A stretch of 64,000 nucleotides of DNA from an uncultured Alphaproteobacteria bacterium (GTDB taxonomy: Bacteria; Pseudomonadota; Alphaproteobacteria; HIMB59), in the NCBI GenBank assembly GCA_902530745.1, contig CACABO010000002.1, positions 98,695 through 162,694 on the forward strand, written 5' to 3'. The position numbers were made by a program, and so were the translations under genes. This document shows positions 25,810 through 35,002 of the stretch, one piece after another. The notes below the pieces were generated by a model. It ran no database searches, was not told where the DNA came from, and was given only the letters and a program-made list of their open reading frames with translations. Numbering within the stretch: the stretch's first letter is position 1; every line of letters starts with the position of its first letter.

Positions 25810-26283
25810 ATGGATGAAAATAATACTGATATGCATGAAAATAGTGCTGAGTCAGTGGATGGTGAAATTCAATCTACTCCAATAGATAATGATGCTAAAG
25901 CTGTTAACATAGGTTCTGGCGTTAGAGTTGATGGACGAATAGAGGGAGCAGAAACTTCTGACATTTCTGGAACTCTTACAGGAACTCTCAAATCCTCAAA
26001 TATTAACATTAACAGTAAAGGTGCTTTTAGTGGAGACATGTCAGGTCAAGAGATAACCATCTCTGGGAGTGTGGATGGTGAGATAAATTCAGAGGATTAT
26101 TTGATTGTCAACAACTCTGCAAATATCAAAGGAGTAATAGAATATACTTCATTACAAGTAAGTTATGGTGCAAGAATTCAAGGTACTTTAAGACATAGAG
26201 GTAGTGTCCAATCATATTCACCAGTTTCTACTAATGAAGTTAAAGAAGATGAAATAAATGAAAACCATGAGGGTGATCAATAA
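25810..26283 (+). CDS. Bactofilin 1
   Basis: 157 aa. The central ~100 residues show the hydrophobic-glycine ladder of the bactofilin beta-helix (IGSGVRVDGRIEGAETSDISGTLTG, GSVDGEINSEDYLIVNNSANIKG). Bactofilins polymerise without nucleotide into membrane-associated filaments that position cell-wall, stalk or chromosome-partition factors. The disordered acidic tails at both ends are usual for the family. A TAATG junction overlaps the next gene by one base, so the two paralogues are translationally coupled and might co-polymerise. The 188-base gap upstream is AT-rich with a plausible -10 (TAAGAT) just before the ATG; nothing else was seen in it. Confidence 0.88.
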   Translation: MDENNTDMHENSAESVDGEIQSTPIDNDAKAVNIGSGVRVDGRIEGAETSDISGTLTGTLKSSNININSKGAFSGDMSGQEITISGSVDGEINSEDYLIVNNSANIKGVIEYTSLQVSYGARIQGTLRHRGSVQSYSPVSTNEVKEDEINENHEGDQ

Positions 26284-26663
26284 TGGCATTATTTGGATCT
26301 AGTGAAAAAAAACCTGAAGTAAAAACTGAATTTATGTTTGATACTGAAAGCACTATCAATCAGTCAACTTTAGCAAAAGATATAAAAATAAATGGCTCTC
26401 TCGAGTCTACAGACTATTTAGATTTCTCTGGGCATTTAACGGGTACTTTAAAGTCATCAACCATTAATTTAAAACCAGGTTCTTATGTTAAGGGAACTAT
26501 TACTGCTGATACTATTACAGTTGAGGGTGAAGTTGACGGAGACATTCAAGCTAAAGATATCTATATTAAGTCAACAGCAAAAATTAAGGGAAATATTCGC
26601 TATCAAAATATTGATATTCAAAACGGTAGTATAATCAACGCAGATTTGTTCTACTCATCATAA
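26283..26663 (+). CDS. Bactofilin 2
   Basis: 126 aa with the same beta-helix ladder as its neighbour (DIKINGSLESTDYLDFSGHLTG, TVEGEVDGDIQAKDIYIKSTAKIKG). The short N-terminal tail (FGSSEKK) resembles the membrane-binding N-terminus of bactofilins. Shared core motifs with bactofilin 1 point to a tandem duplication. Start ATG 26283 is fixed by the TAATG overlap. The function is cytoskeletal scaffolding; the client protein cannot be told from the neighbourhood. Confidence 0.9.
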   Translation: MALFGSSEKKPEVKTEFMFDTESTINQSTLAKDIKINGSLESTDYLDFSGHLTGTLKSSTINLKPGSYVKGTITADTITVEGEVDGDIQAKDIYIKSTAKIKGNIRYQNIDIQNGSIINADLFYSS

Positions 26664-26775
26664 TTAATCAAATATTCATAGTGTTTTTATAAAAAGTTTA
26701 TCTATTTACTCTATTTTAGTTTATATTTTAGTAAGTATTTATTCGAAGTAATAGAGGAAGAACAAGGAGAAAATT

Positions 26776-27498
26776 ATGAAAAAAATAATACTATCAGCAT
26801 TTGCTGCGCTTTTTTTGTTTGGTTCTGCTGTTGCAGAAACAGTAAGAATGGGCACAGAGGGTGCTTATCCTCCATATAATTTTATAAATGATAATGGCGA
26901 AGTAGATGGTTTCGAAAAAGATGTTGGCGACATGCTTTGTATTCGTGCAAATTTAGATTGTGTTTGGGTTATTAACGAGTGGGACTCTATCATTCCTAAT
27001 TTAGTGTCTGGTAACTACGATACAATTATTGCTGGTATGTCTATTACAGCTGAACGTGATGAGGTGATTGACTTTACACAAGATTATTTTCCACCGTCTC
27101 CATCAGTTTACATGGGAATGAGCGGTGCAGACATTGATGTAGATAGTGCTGTTATTGCTGCTCAAACTGCAACTATTCAGGCAGGTTATGTTGCTGAAAG
27201 TGGAGCAACTTTAGTTGAATTTGCAACAGCAGAAGAAACAATATCTGCAGTGCAAAATGGTGAAGCTGACGCTGTCTTAGCAGATGGTGATTACCTCGCA
27301 TCTATAATTGCAGAATCAAACGGTGAATTTGCAAATATAGGAGAAGTCTCAATTGGTGGCGGTGTTGGAATGGGTATCCGTGAATCTGATACAGAGTTAA
27401 AAGCCAAAATGAATGCAGCTATTAGCTCCATGAAAGACGACGGATCACTAAATGCACTTATTAAAAAGTGGTTTGGTTTTGAAGCTGCAACTTTTTAA
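26776..27498 (+). CDS. Amino acid ABC transporter substrate-binding protein
   Basis: 240 aa periplasmic protein (SBP_bac_3 family). Signal peptide MKKIILSAFAALFLFGSAVA cut before ETVRMGTEGAYPPYNF; the segment GAYPPYNF...GFEKDVGDMLC is the ligand-cleft start, and GMSITAERDEVIDFTQDYF is the second family hallmark. Two cysteines (MLCIRANLDCVW) are placed as in HisJ/ArgT/OccT-type proteins, suggesting basic amino acid or opine ligands, though the exact substrate cannot be read off. AAGGAG lies a few bases before the ATG. A strong terminator follows, so this gene can be expressed more highly than the permeases. Confidence 0.93.
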   Translation: MKKIILSAFAALFLFGSAVAETVRMGTEGAYPPYNFINDNGEVDGFEKDVGDMLCIRANLDCVWVINEWDSIIPNLVSGNYDTIIAGMSITAERDEVIDFTQDYFPPSPSVYMGMSGADIDVDSAVIAAQTATIQAGYVAESGATLVEFATAEETISAVQNGEADAVLADGDYLASIIAESNGEFANIGEVSIGGGVGMGIRESDTELKAKMNAAISSMKDDGSLNALIKKWFGFEAATF

Positions 27499-27520
27499 GA
27501 TTATTTAATTTAAATTGCCG

Positions 27521-27551
27521 AATAAGAGGACGGAATATCCGTCCTCTTATT
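27521..27551 (+). terminator. Rho-independent terminator after the binding-protein gene
   Basis: Perfect 13-bp stem AATAAGAGGACGG / CCGTCCTCTTATT with a 5-base loop, followed by TTTCTTT. It separates the abundant binding protein from the downstream oxidase-permease genes. Confidence 0.9.
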
Positions 27552-27608
27552 TTTCTTTATAATATTTACTCAAGAAATATTTAAACATAATATAAAATCC
27601 CTCTTACG

Positions 27609-28703
27609 ATGATTATAATTGGAGCAGGAATTGTAGGTGCTTCCTTTGCCTACCATGCTTACCAAAATGGTGTAGATAAGATAATTGTTTTATCATCACA
27701 TTTACCTGGTGATAATAACCAAGCCACATCAAATACTTGGGGTTGGGTGAATGGATATGCTTGTAACGATAAAAGCTATGCTAATTTTCGTTTGGCTAAT
27801 TTGAATTACTGGCCAAAATTAATAAATTATATTTCAAATTTAAACTATACGTCTAAAGGTGCATTTATTTGGGATCAAGGAGAGAAAGAGCTTCAAAATA
27901 CTATAAAGCAGCACCAAAGTTGGGGGCAATCTGTAAAAATATCAACTAAATCTGAACTAAAAAAACATTTACCTTATCTAAATAATATTCCAACTATGGC
28001 CGGCTTTGGTGTTGATGACTTGGCCATTGATGGTGTTAGAGCAACTAAAGAACTTTTCAAAGCTTGTAAATCAAAAATAATAAAAACTAATGTAAATGAG
28101 ATAGTGTGCCAGAGCAACAATGTTACTGGTGTCAAAACCGATGATGAAATTATTAATGACGATGAGGTAATTATAACTGCTGGACTTGGCGCTTCTAAAT
28201 TATTATCTACAATTAATGTTCCTTTTGAAATTCACTCAAGTTTAGGTTTATTAGTTTATACAAAACCATTGCCTCCATTATTGAAATACCCGATTACAGG
28301 TATTGATTTCCATGCAAGACAAGATGACAAAGGAAGATTAATAATAGGTGGAAAATTTGATGATGACTCAAGCCAAGAAGAAAATATTAAGGGCACTGCA
28401 AAAAAACTTATCCAAGACATGGCAACTAGGCTCAACTATAATGGAAATATGATTTTAGATCATTTTACACTTGGTAAACGGCCTTTGCCAGTTGATGGAA
28501 GACCGAAAATTGGACGTCTCATAAATCAAAAAGGTGAAAAATTAAATGGATTATATTTGGCAGTTATGCATTCAGGTATAACTAATGCACCTTTGGCTGG
28601 TAAGTTTGGTATAGATGAAGTTTTATCTGGAAAAAGAAATAATTTAATCAGAGATTTTTCACCTCAAATAACAGATATACAAGAGGAATTTCCAAATGTT
28701 TAG
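27609..28703 (+). CDS. FAD-dependent amino acid/opine oxidoreductase (DAO family)
   Basis: 364 aa. Dinucleotide-binding motif IIIGAGIVGASFAYHA at the N-terminus, the substrate/FAD segment SNTWGWVNGYACNDKSYANF, and the C-terminal FAD motif LGKRPLPVDGRPKIG followed by GLYLAVMHSGITNAPLAG. The DAO family oxidises amines (D-amino acids, sarcosine, glycine, opines); placement between an opine-type binding protein and its permeases implies that the imported compound is its substrate. The 3' end overlaps the first permease by 8 bases. A soluble enzyme with no signal peptide. Specific substrate unknown. Confidence 0.85.
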   Translation: MIIIGAGIVGASFAYHAYQNGVDKIIVLSSHLPGDNNQATSNTWGWVNGYACNDKSYANFRLANLNYWPKLINYISNLNYTSKGAFIWDQGEKELQNTIKQHQSWGQSVKISTKSELKKHLPYLNNIPTMAGFGVDDLAIDGVRATKELFKACKSKIIKTNVNEIVCQSNNVTGVKTDDEIINDDEVIITAGLGASKLLSTINVPFEIHSSLGLLVYTKPLPPLLKYPITGIDFHARQDDKGRLIIGGKFDDDSSQEENIKGTAKKLIQDMATRLNYNGNMILDHFTLGKRPLPVDGRPKIGRLINQKGEKLNGLYLAVMHSGITNAPLAGKFGIDEVLSGKRNNLIRDFSPQITDIQEEFPNV

Positions 28704-29562
28704 TTATTGTGCGGACCCTAAAACATTAGAAGGATTAATATGGTTATCATGTTATGTAACTACAACAAAACATATGTCATTTTATTTTTCTTTTTTAGTT
28801 GTTATGGGTTTGCTTTCTTTGGCGGCTCCATTGGCAATGGCATTTGGTTTTGCAGGCGCAACTGCTTCAAGATCCACCTTTAGAATTATTCGCTCTTTAG
28901 GAAAAGGTTATCTTGCGATGATAAGAGGTATTCCAGATATTGTTTTCTTTTTATTCATTCCAATAGCACTTGATCAAGCATTTGAATATTTGCGTCATAA
29001 AGTTTTATGTTCTGAAGTTACTGAGCCAATAAGGCAAGGCAATGATTTTGTCGTTTGTGCAGCTGCTAAACTTCCTTTAAATACAGCTGGCGAGTGGGTG
29101 CACGATATTTATGGATTTTCTCTGGCTTTACTTGCTTTTGGCTTTGTTTTTGGAGCTTTTGCCGGCAACGTTTTGTCTGGAGCTATGGCTGCAGTTCCAA
29201 AATCTCAAATAGAAACAGGAGAGGCTTACGGCTTTTCTCAAAGTCAAATATTTAGAAGAATTCTCATACCACAAATGTGGATCTATGCGTTACCAGGTCT
29301 GTCCAATTTGTGGATGATCTTAATTAAAGCAACCCCACTTCTATTTCTTCTTGGCATAGAAGATATAGTCTATTGGGCTAAAGAACTAGGCGGCATTAAA
29401 ACTGGTGTATACGAGTACCCGCATCCTGATTGGCGAGCCTGGTATTTTGGAGTACTAATGATTTTTTATTTATCATTAACTTACTTGTCACAATCTGTAT
29501 TAGATAAAATATCAGCTCGTCTTTCTCAAGGACAAGCCACCATGGCAGGTAAGGCTAGCTGA
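28696..29562 (+). CDS. Amino acid ABC transporter permease 1 (HisQ/OccQ-like)
   Basis: 288 aa polytopic inner-membrane protein. The EAA loop that docks the ATPase is GEAYGFSQSQIFRRILIPQM, and the RGIPDIVFFLFIPIAL segment is typical of the HisMQ family. Length is longer than the usual ~230 aa because of an insert of ~50 residues between helices (SEVTEPIRQGNDFVVCAAAK). It overlaps the oxidase gene and is coupled to permease 2 through TGATG. The two permeases form the transmembrane heterodimer of the importer. Confidence 0.92.
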   Translation: MFSYCADPKTLEGLIWLSCYVTTTKHMSFYFSFLVVMGLLSLAAPLAMAFGFAGATASRSTFRIIRSLGKGYLAMIRGIPDIVFFLFIPIALDQAFEYLRHKVLCSEVTEPIRQGNDFVVCAAAKLPLNTAGEWVHDIYGFSLALLAFGFVFGAFAGNVLSGAMAAVPKSQIETGEAYGFSQSQIFRRILIPQMWIYALPGLSNLWMILIKATPLLFLLGIEDIVYWAKELGGIKTGVYEYPHPDWRAWYFGVLMIFYLSLTYLSQSVLDKISARLSQGQATMAGKAS

Positions 29563-30407
29563 TGTCGAGTTGTTTTCAAACACTATCTGATTATGGTCTT
29601 AGATCTATAGGTTATGGAGAGCGACTTTTACCAAAAGCTGACATTACACTTTGTGAGCAATTTGTATTAATTGGTTCTGGAATGATTTGGAACATATATT
29701 TTGCCGTTTTAGCATTACTCTTTGGATTTTTCTTTGCAACAGTTTTGGCTTTAGGAAAAAATTCAAATCTACCTCTATTTAGTGCACCTTGTAAATTATT
29801 TATTTTTATTTTTAGAGGTTCCCCTTTATTCATACAATTTTTCTTTGCATATGATTTATTTGTTCTTTTGCCACGATTAGGATTTGATATTGACCTAGGA
29901 TTTCTTGTTGTTACAGTTGAAACGCGTTGGCTTACCAAAGCTTGGTTAGGAGCTTTAATTGTTTTATTTTTTAATACATCTGCTTACGCAGGTGAGATTT
30001 TTTACGGAGCGTTGCGTGCTGTCCCAAGTCAAGATTTAGAGTCAGCAGATGCGTTTGGTTTTACAGGGATTAAAAAATTTAGAAGTATTATATGGCCTAC
30101 AATGCTCCGCTTGGCATGGCCCTCTTACACAAATGAGGCAATTTTTATGTTTCATGCAACAACATTGGTGTTTTTTACTGGTTTTCCAGCGTGGCAACAA
30201 AAAGGAGATGCAATTTATTATGCCAGTTATTTCGCTGATAAAACCTTTAATCCGTTTGTTCCTTATCCAATTGTTGGCTTTTACTTTATTTTGTTAACAT
30301 TATTGATAATTGGTTTATTTGGCTTAATAAATAGAAGATTGAATAAACATTTACCAACTAACGAGAGAAAAAGATTGAGGTTTAATAAGTACAATTTGAT
30401 TAGATGA
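29562..30407 (+). CDS. Amino acid ABC transporter permease 2 (HisM/OccM-like)
   Basis: 281 aa inner-membrane protein, second half of the permease pair. FRGSPLFIQFFFAYD and the EAA loop SADAFGFTGIKKFRSIIWPTM are the HisM/GltK family marks. The C-terminus is short, basic and cytoplasmic. It ends the operon and converges with ccmH; no clear terminator was found in the 19-base gap. Confidence 0.92.
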   Translation: MSSCFQTLSDYGLRSIGYGERLLPKADITLCEQFVLIGSGMIWNIYFAVLALLFGFFFATVLALGKNSNLPLFSAPCKLFIFIFRGSPLFIQFFFAYDLFVLLPRLGFDIDLGFLVVTVETRWLTKAWLGALIVLFFNTSAYAGEIFYGALRAVPSQDLESADAFGFTGIKKFRSIIWPTMLRLAWPSYTNEAIFMFHATTLVFFTGFPAWQQKGDAIYYASYFADKTFNPFVPYPIVGFYFILLTLLIIGLFGLINRRLNKHLPTNERKRLRFNKYNLIR

Positions 30408-30426
30408 GTCGTTCAAATAACTCATT

Positions 30427-30798
30427 TTATACTCTTTTAAAAAATTTAATTTTATTTCTAATAAATATAAAAATAATTATTAGCACAATCAAAGGAGTCC
30501 CCCAAAGTAGTATGTGATTTTTAGGTGGATTAAAAGATATTTCTTCACCATAAATTTTGATTAGTTCTTGATTAATTTCCTCAATGGATATTCCAGAGCT
30601 ATATTTTTTTTGGATTTGCTCTCTTAAATTTATTGAAAACTCTGTATCAGACTCTTGAATGCTCTGACCCTCGCAAACCAGACATCTGATTGTTTTGTAA
30701 TAATCACTTAGCTCATTCACTTCTGCAAAGCTAACTAAAGATATATGAATTATTAAAAATGGTATAATTACTCTATAAATACTTTTCGACATCTTCAT
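30427..30798 (-). CDS. ccmH: Cytochrome c maturation protein CcmH
   Basis: 123 aa. N-terminal hydrophobic signal, the heme-ligation redox motif RCLVCEGQSIQES (CxxC reduces apocytochrome c) and a C-terminal membrane anchor (LLWGTPLIVLIIIFIFIRN) with a basic tail. This is the short CcmH/CycL form; the CcmI part is not encoded here. It overlaps ccmG by 26 bases and is the last gene of the ccm operon. Confidence 0.94.
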   Translation of the reverse strand: MKMSKSIYRVIIPFLIIHISLVSFAEVNELSDYYKTIRCLVCEGQSIQESDTEFSINLREQIQKKYSSGISIEEINQELIKIYGEEISFNPPKNHILLWGTPLIVLIIIFIFIRNKIKFFKRV

Positions 30799-31255
30799 AA
30801 AATAAAGGACCTTGTATCTTTTTTTGGGTTATTTTATTAACAATAAAAAACGTTTCTGGAACACCAATTAAACCCATCTCATAAGCGATGGTACCATCAT
30901 CTCTTAAAACATACTCAAAAGGATTCCCATGCTCATTAATCCACTCCTTAAAATTTTCTTCATCGTCTCGAAAATTAATACCAATAATTTTTACGCCTTT
31001 TTTTTTCATTTCCATTAACAAAGGGTGCTCTGCTAAGCATGGCTTACACCAAGAAGCAAAAAAATTAACAATGTAAAATTCACCTAATGTATTTTCATTA
31101 ATTAACTTATTGTTGTAAAAGTCCGGTGTTTCAAATATTAAATTCGATACATCATCTCTTGAATTATTTTTGTTAGTTGATTGATTAAAGTAAAATAAAA
31201 CACTTACAACTAACACTATTAATCCAACTACAGGTAATAATAGATGCCTTTTCAT
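30773..31255 (-). CDS. ccmG: Thiol:disulfide interchange protein CcmG/DsbE
   Basis: 160 aa membrane-anchored periplasmic thioredoxin-like protein. A single N-terminal hydrophobic segment (LLPVVGLIVLVVSVLFYF) precedes a thioredoxin fold with VNFFASWCKPCLAEHPLL (CxxC active site) and the cis-proline loop GLIGVPETFFI. It keeps apocytochrome cysteines reduced for heme attachment. Overlaps ccmF (ATGA) and ccmH. Confidence 0.95.
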   Translation of the reverse strand: MKRHLLLPVVGLIVLVVSVLFYFNQSTNKNNSRDDVSNLIFETPDFYNNKLINENTLGEFYIVNFFASWCKPCLAEHPLLMEMKKKGVKIIGINFRDDEENFKEWINEHGNPFEYVLRDDGTIAYEMGLIGVPETFFIVNKITQKKIQGPLFYEDVEKYL

Positions 31256-33084
31256 CGTTTTTTAACAACAGATAAAAATATCGAAAAAACAAGCATAATT
31301 GTACTTAACCATAATAAATTTATAAATGGTTTATATACTAAATTGATCCCAACTTTATTGCTCTCAATTGTTGATATTGTTGCATAATATTGACTAAAGA
31401 GTTTATTAGTAGTACTAACCTCACTTGTGACTTGCCCAGAGGGTTGGTAGATATTTTTTGAGGGTGAGAGCTCTTTTTCTTTTTGTCCATCATAAATTAA
31501 TAAATCCACTGATATTCTTTGATAATTTTGGAATTTTTCATCTTTAATATTTTTAATTATTGCAGTTTTATTATTTTGTAATTTTATTTCATTAGTAGAC
31601 TCTTTTTCAAATAGTAAATTTTCTTCGTAGTCAAATTGTTCTGTATATACAGCTGCGATAATAAAAAAACCAATACTTAAATGAGCCAGCCATTGAGAAT
31701 AAAAACTTATATTTTTTTTAAAATTATTTTTTAAAACTAAAATACTTTTTAAAAATAATGGAACTGTAATAAACACACTAAGCGCAAAATAAAAATTTTT
31801 TGAAAAATAATAGGATACCAAACAAATCAATAATGAAAAAATTATAATAAAGGGTATTTGTTTATCTTTTTTTTCATGTTTTCCCCAATTTATCTGCGGT
31901 GCAAATGCCATAAATAAAATTAATGGTGCTAGCAACAAATTAAATGCGAAATTGTAATATGGTGCACCTACTGATACTGATGTTTTTAAAATCATTTCGC
32001 TAAATAATGGATAAACTGTTCCAATGAAGACAACGAGTGCAGAACAAATAAAAAATATATTATTTAATAAAAGAAAACTCTCTCTGCTGAGTAAATTAAA
32101 AGAGTCCTCGTTGAAATTAGAAATACTTTTTATATTTAGTCTTACTGTCATAGCTAGCAAATATGCAATTATAATAATCAAAAATAATCCTCTAAGTGGA
32201 TCTGTGGCAAAACTATGAACAGATACAATTAAATTTGAACGAACTAAAAAAGTTCCGAACACTGATGCAATGAAGCAATAAAGCCCTAAATTTAGGCTCC
32301 ATAATTTTAGTTGGTTACTTTTGATTGAAACTTGAAGGGAATGTATCAAGGCGGTATTTAATAACCAAGGGATTAACGAGATGTTTTCTACAGGATCCCA
32401 AAACCACCAACCTCCCCACCCTAGTTCAGAGTATGCCCAGTAGGAACCTAAAACTATTCCCCCGGTTAAAAAAAACCATGAGATTTTTGACCAAATCAAC
32501 ATTTCTTTGAATAATTTTTCTGAAAAGTTTTTATTCACTAGCATATGTGCAGATACCACAAAGGGAATAATTAAACCAATATATCCTAGGAACAATGTTG
32601 GTGGATGAATTACAAATAAAAAATGTTGCAAGATTGGATTCAAACCCAAACCTAAAACATTTTCATTTGCTTCTACATAAGTAAATGGATTTGAGCTAAC
32701 TACTACATAAAGAATAAATAAAGTTGATATAAATAATATATTTTTATGAATCTCAAGAGTTTGATTTTTATAAAGGAAAAAAACTCCAAATAAGTTAATT
32801 AAAAAAACCCATAATAAAATTGATCCCTCATGACTACCCCAGGCAGATGTCACTTTATAAAAAATAGGATCATCAACATAAGAATTTTCGACAACGTTCA
32901 ATAAAGTGAAATCTGAAATTGAAAATGCATATACTAAAAGAACAAAGGGAATGAGGTTTATAAAATAAATTAATTTTAAAGAAGAAGTAGTTGATGGGAT
33001 TACTTTTTTTAATAAATTTGTATAAAACAAAATAGTAAGCACTAACGAAATATAAATAAAGCTATTACCTAAATAAGATATCAA
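31252..33084 (-). CDS. ccmF: Heme lyase subunit CcmF
   Basis: 610 aa polytopic membrane protein of the heme-handling family. The tryptophan-rich WWD segment is present as ELGWGGWWFWDPVENISLIPW, and conserved histidines occur in FVIHPPTLFLGY and SAWGSHEGSILLW. CcmF joins heme from holo-CcmE to apocytochrome c with CcmH. Slightly shorter than the enterobacterial protein (~650 aa). It abuts ccmE with no gap. Confidence 0.96.
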   Translation of the reverse strand: MISYLGNSFIYISLVLTILFYTNLLKKVIPSTTSSLKLIYFINLIPFVLLVYAFSISDFTLLNVVENSYVDDPIFYKVTSAWGSHEGSILLWVFLINLFGVFFLYKNQTLEIHKNILFISTLFILYVVVSSNPFTYVEANENVLGLGLNPILQHFLFVIHPPTLFLGYIGLIIPFVVSAHMLVNKNFSEKLFKEMLIWSKISWFFLTGGIVLGSYWAYSELGWGGWWFWDPVENISLIPWLLNTALIHSLQVSIKSNQLKLWSLNLGLYCFIASVFGTFLVRSNLIVSVHSFATDPLRGLFLIIIIAYLLAMTVRLNIKSISNFNEDSFNLLSRESFLLLNNIFFICSALVVFIGTVYPLFSEMILKTSVSVGAPYYNFAFNLLLAPLILFMAFAPQINWGKHEKKDKQIPFIIIFSLLICLVSYYFSKNFYFALSVFITVPLFLKSILVLKNNFKKNISFYSQWLAHLSIGFFIIAAVYTEQFDYEENLLFEKESTNEIKLQNNKTAIIKNIKDEKFQNYQRISVDLLIYDGQKEKELSPSKNIYQPSGQVTSEVSTTNKLFSQYYATISTIESNKVGINLVYKPFINLLWLSTIMLVFSIFLSVVKKR

Positions 33085-33534
33085 TTAATTTCCTCTCCAT
33101 TTTCCTTCTTCTTTAAGTTTGTCTATGGCGCTTTGGGGCATGTAGTTTTCATCGTGTTTGGCCAAAACTATCTCTGCAACAAAAATGTTATCTATAAATT
33201 TTCCTTCAACGATAATACCCTTATTTTCTTCTACTAGATTTGGAAGTGTTTTAGAAAATACAACATTTACAGAATTTTGATTTTGATCAACTACTTCAAA
33301 AATCCAGTTTCCATCTAAAAATTTCAAACTATTTGCTTTAACAAGCCCCCCAACCCTTAGATACTTATTTTCTAGCCCATCCATACTTTTTAGATCAGTT
33401 GGTTCAACAAAATATGCAATTTGATCTTTTAAAGAATAACTTATTATAAATATAGAAGCAGAAAAGCAGGCAAATATTATTAGTAAAAAAATAAATCGCT
33501 TTTTTATTTGATTATTTAATTTGATTATTCGCAC
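33085..33534 (-). CDS. ccmE: Heme chaperone CcmE
   Basis: 149 aa; an N-terminal membrane anchor (FIFLLIIFACFSASIFIISY) is followed by an OB-fold. The heme-binding motif VLAKHDENYMP with the covalent His is intact. The GTG start at 33534 lies inside the end of ccmD, so the two reading frames overlap by 23 bases. It carries heme across the periplasm from CcmC to CcmF. Confidence 0.95.
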   Translation of the reverse strand: MRIIKLNNQIKKRFIFLLIIFACFSASIFIISYSLKDQIAYFVEPTDLKSMDGLENKYLRVGGLVKANSLKFLDGNWIFEVVDQNQNSVNVVFSKTLPNLVEENKGIIVEGKFIDNIFVAEIVLAKHDENYMPQSAIDKLKEEGKWRGN

Positions 33535-33643
33535 TAACCATATTAAAGACTTTTTTCTTAAGCAGCATAATTATAATCGTTGTCACAGCACAGACGATCC
33601 CAAAAAATCCATAGCAAATTAGTACGAATTCTAAACTAGTCAT
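33512..33643 (-). CDS. ccmD: Heme exporter protein CcmD (small, not in ORF track)
   Basis: 43 aa found by reading the gap between ccmC and ccmE: MTSLEFVLICYGFFG... followed by one hydrophobic segment (IVCAVTTIIIMLL) and a basic stretch LKKKVF. Size, single membrane helix, basic C-terminal flank and position in ccmABCDEFGH all fit CcmD, which releases holo-CcmE from CcmAB-C. It overlaps ccmC by 8 bases (ATGACTAG) and ccmE by 23. Confidence 0.88.
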   Translation of the reverse strand: MTSLEFVLICYGFFGIVCAVTTIIIMLLKKKVFNMVSANNQIK

Positions 33644-34343
33644 TTAGTAATTTAGCTCTCTCCATTTTCCTTTTTTCAACAATTATATAAAAAATGTTAG
33701 AAAACCAAAATATTGTAAGCATAAAAATACCAAGGAAACTGACAAATAATGTAATTAAATAGTCATTAGTCATACTGGGCCCTCCTATTCTTAAAACACT
33801 ACTTTCCTGATGAAGAGTAGTCCACCAATCAACAGAAAATTTAACAATAGGTAGATTCACTAGCCCTATTATTGCCAAAATAGAGGCTGCAAAATCTGCT
33901 TTTTGGAAGTGCTCAAATGAATATAAAAGAAGAATATGACCTAAGTAAATGAAGGCTAAAATTAACATTGATGTTAACCTCGCATCCCATACCCAATACG
34001 CTCCCCAAGTCAAATTTCCCCATATAGATCCAGTAACTAAAACGATAATGCTCATTATCAATCCTATCGGAGATAGAGATCTTGCAACTGTAAATGCCGT
34101 TGGAGACTTAAAAATTAAGCCAATGATACTACTAATTCCCATCACTAGAAAAATTGTTAGCGATAACCAAGCAGTAGGTACATGGATGAACATTATTTTG
34201 AATGAGATGCCTTGATAATAATCATTTTCTAAAAAAATAATTAGAAAAATAGAAAGACATATTAATACAAGTGATAATAAAATAGCATATCTAGATAGAG
34301 AGTTCATAATATTAGAGAGTGTGTTTGGAGTTATAGCAAACAT
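33636..34343 (-). CDS. ccmC: Heme exporter/handling protein CcmC
   Basis: 235 aa membrane protein with the WWD-type heme motif WGNLTWGAYWVWDARLTSML and conserved histidines in MFIHVPTAWLSL and YSFEHFQ / TTLHQESSV. It attaches heme to CcmE in the periplasm. It overlaps ccmB by one base and ccmD by eight, as expected for a compact operon. Confidence 0.96.
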   Translation of the reverse strand: MFAITPNTLSNIMNSLSRYAILLSLVLICLSIFLIIFLENDYYQGISFKIMFIHVPTAWLSLTIFLVMGISSIIGLIFKSPTAFTVARSLSPIGLIMSIIVLVTGSIWGNLTWGAYWVWDARLTSMLILAFIYLGHILLLYSFEHFQKADFAASILAIIGLVNLPIVKFSVDWWTTLHQESSVLRIGGPSMTNDYLITLFVSFLGIFMLTIFWFSNIFYIIVEKRKMERAKLLND

Positions 34344-35002
34344 TAGGCTGATAATTTTTTAAGGGCAAAACTAGTTAGCAAAGGTGAAAAGGCCAAATTT
34401 AATAAAAAATAAGCTATAAAAAATAAATACATTTTACCTGTATTAAAATCAATTAAATCAGTTATTGCCATAGAAAATATAAGAATAGGGACAAAAAGGG
34501 GCAATGTTAAAATACTTGTAAGTGAAAGTTTATTACTCTTAGAGATTGTTATAGAGGCAGTCATTGAAGATATAAAAATAATACTCAAAAGAGACAGCGC
34601 TAGAAGAATATTTATCTTTAACAAATAAATAAGATCGATATTTAAAATAATCAAAATTAGTGGTGAAAATATGATGAAAAAAATAATTAAATTAAAATAT
34701 ATCATCATATTTTTAACGAAAACAATTATTTCTAAAGAAAAAGGAGAAAGTAGATACTGATGAATTTTTGCTTCATTAAAATCTTGACCATAAATTTTTT
34801 CAACTTTAAATAATGAAATAAAAAAAATCATTATGTATAAGAAAGATAATTGAGCATTAATTCCCACTGACTGATGTTTCAATGATAATGCAAAAATAGC
34901 ACACGATATCATTAATAAACAATAAAGAACAAAACTGAATACACTTCCTTTAAGCATAAGTTGAAATTCACTTAAAACTAATTTAAAAAAATTATTTATC
35001 AT
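34343..35002 (-). CDS. ccmB: Heme ABC exporter permease CcmB
   Basis: 219 aa with six predicted membrane segments; the segment FKVEKIYGQDFNEAKIHQYLLSP followed by hydrophobic helices matches the CcmB start, and length is normal (~220 aa). With CcmA it forms the ATP-driven complex that releases holo-CcmE. It overlaps ccmA by 4 bases. Confidence 0.92.
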   Translation of the reverse strand: MINNFFKLVLSEFQLMLKGSVFSFVLYCLLMISCAIFALSLKHQSVGINAQLSFLYIMIFFISLFKVEKIYGQDFNEAKIHQYLLSPFSLEIIVFVKNMMIYFNLIIFFIIFSPLILIILNIDLIYLLKINILLALSLLSIIFISSMTASITISKSNKLSLTSILTLPLFVPILIFSMAITDLIDFNTGKMYLFFIAYFLLNLAFSPLLTSFALKKLSA

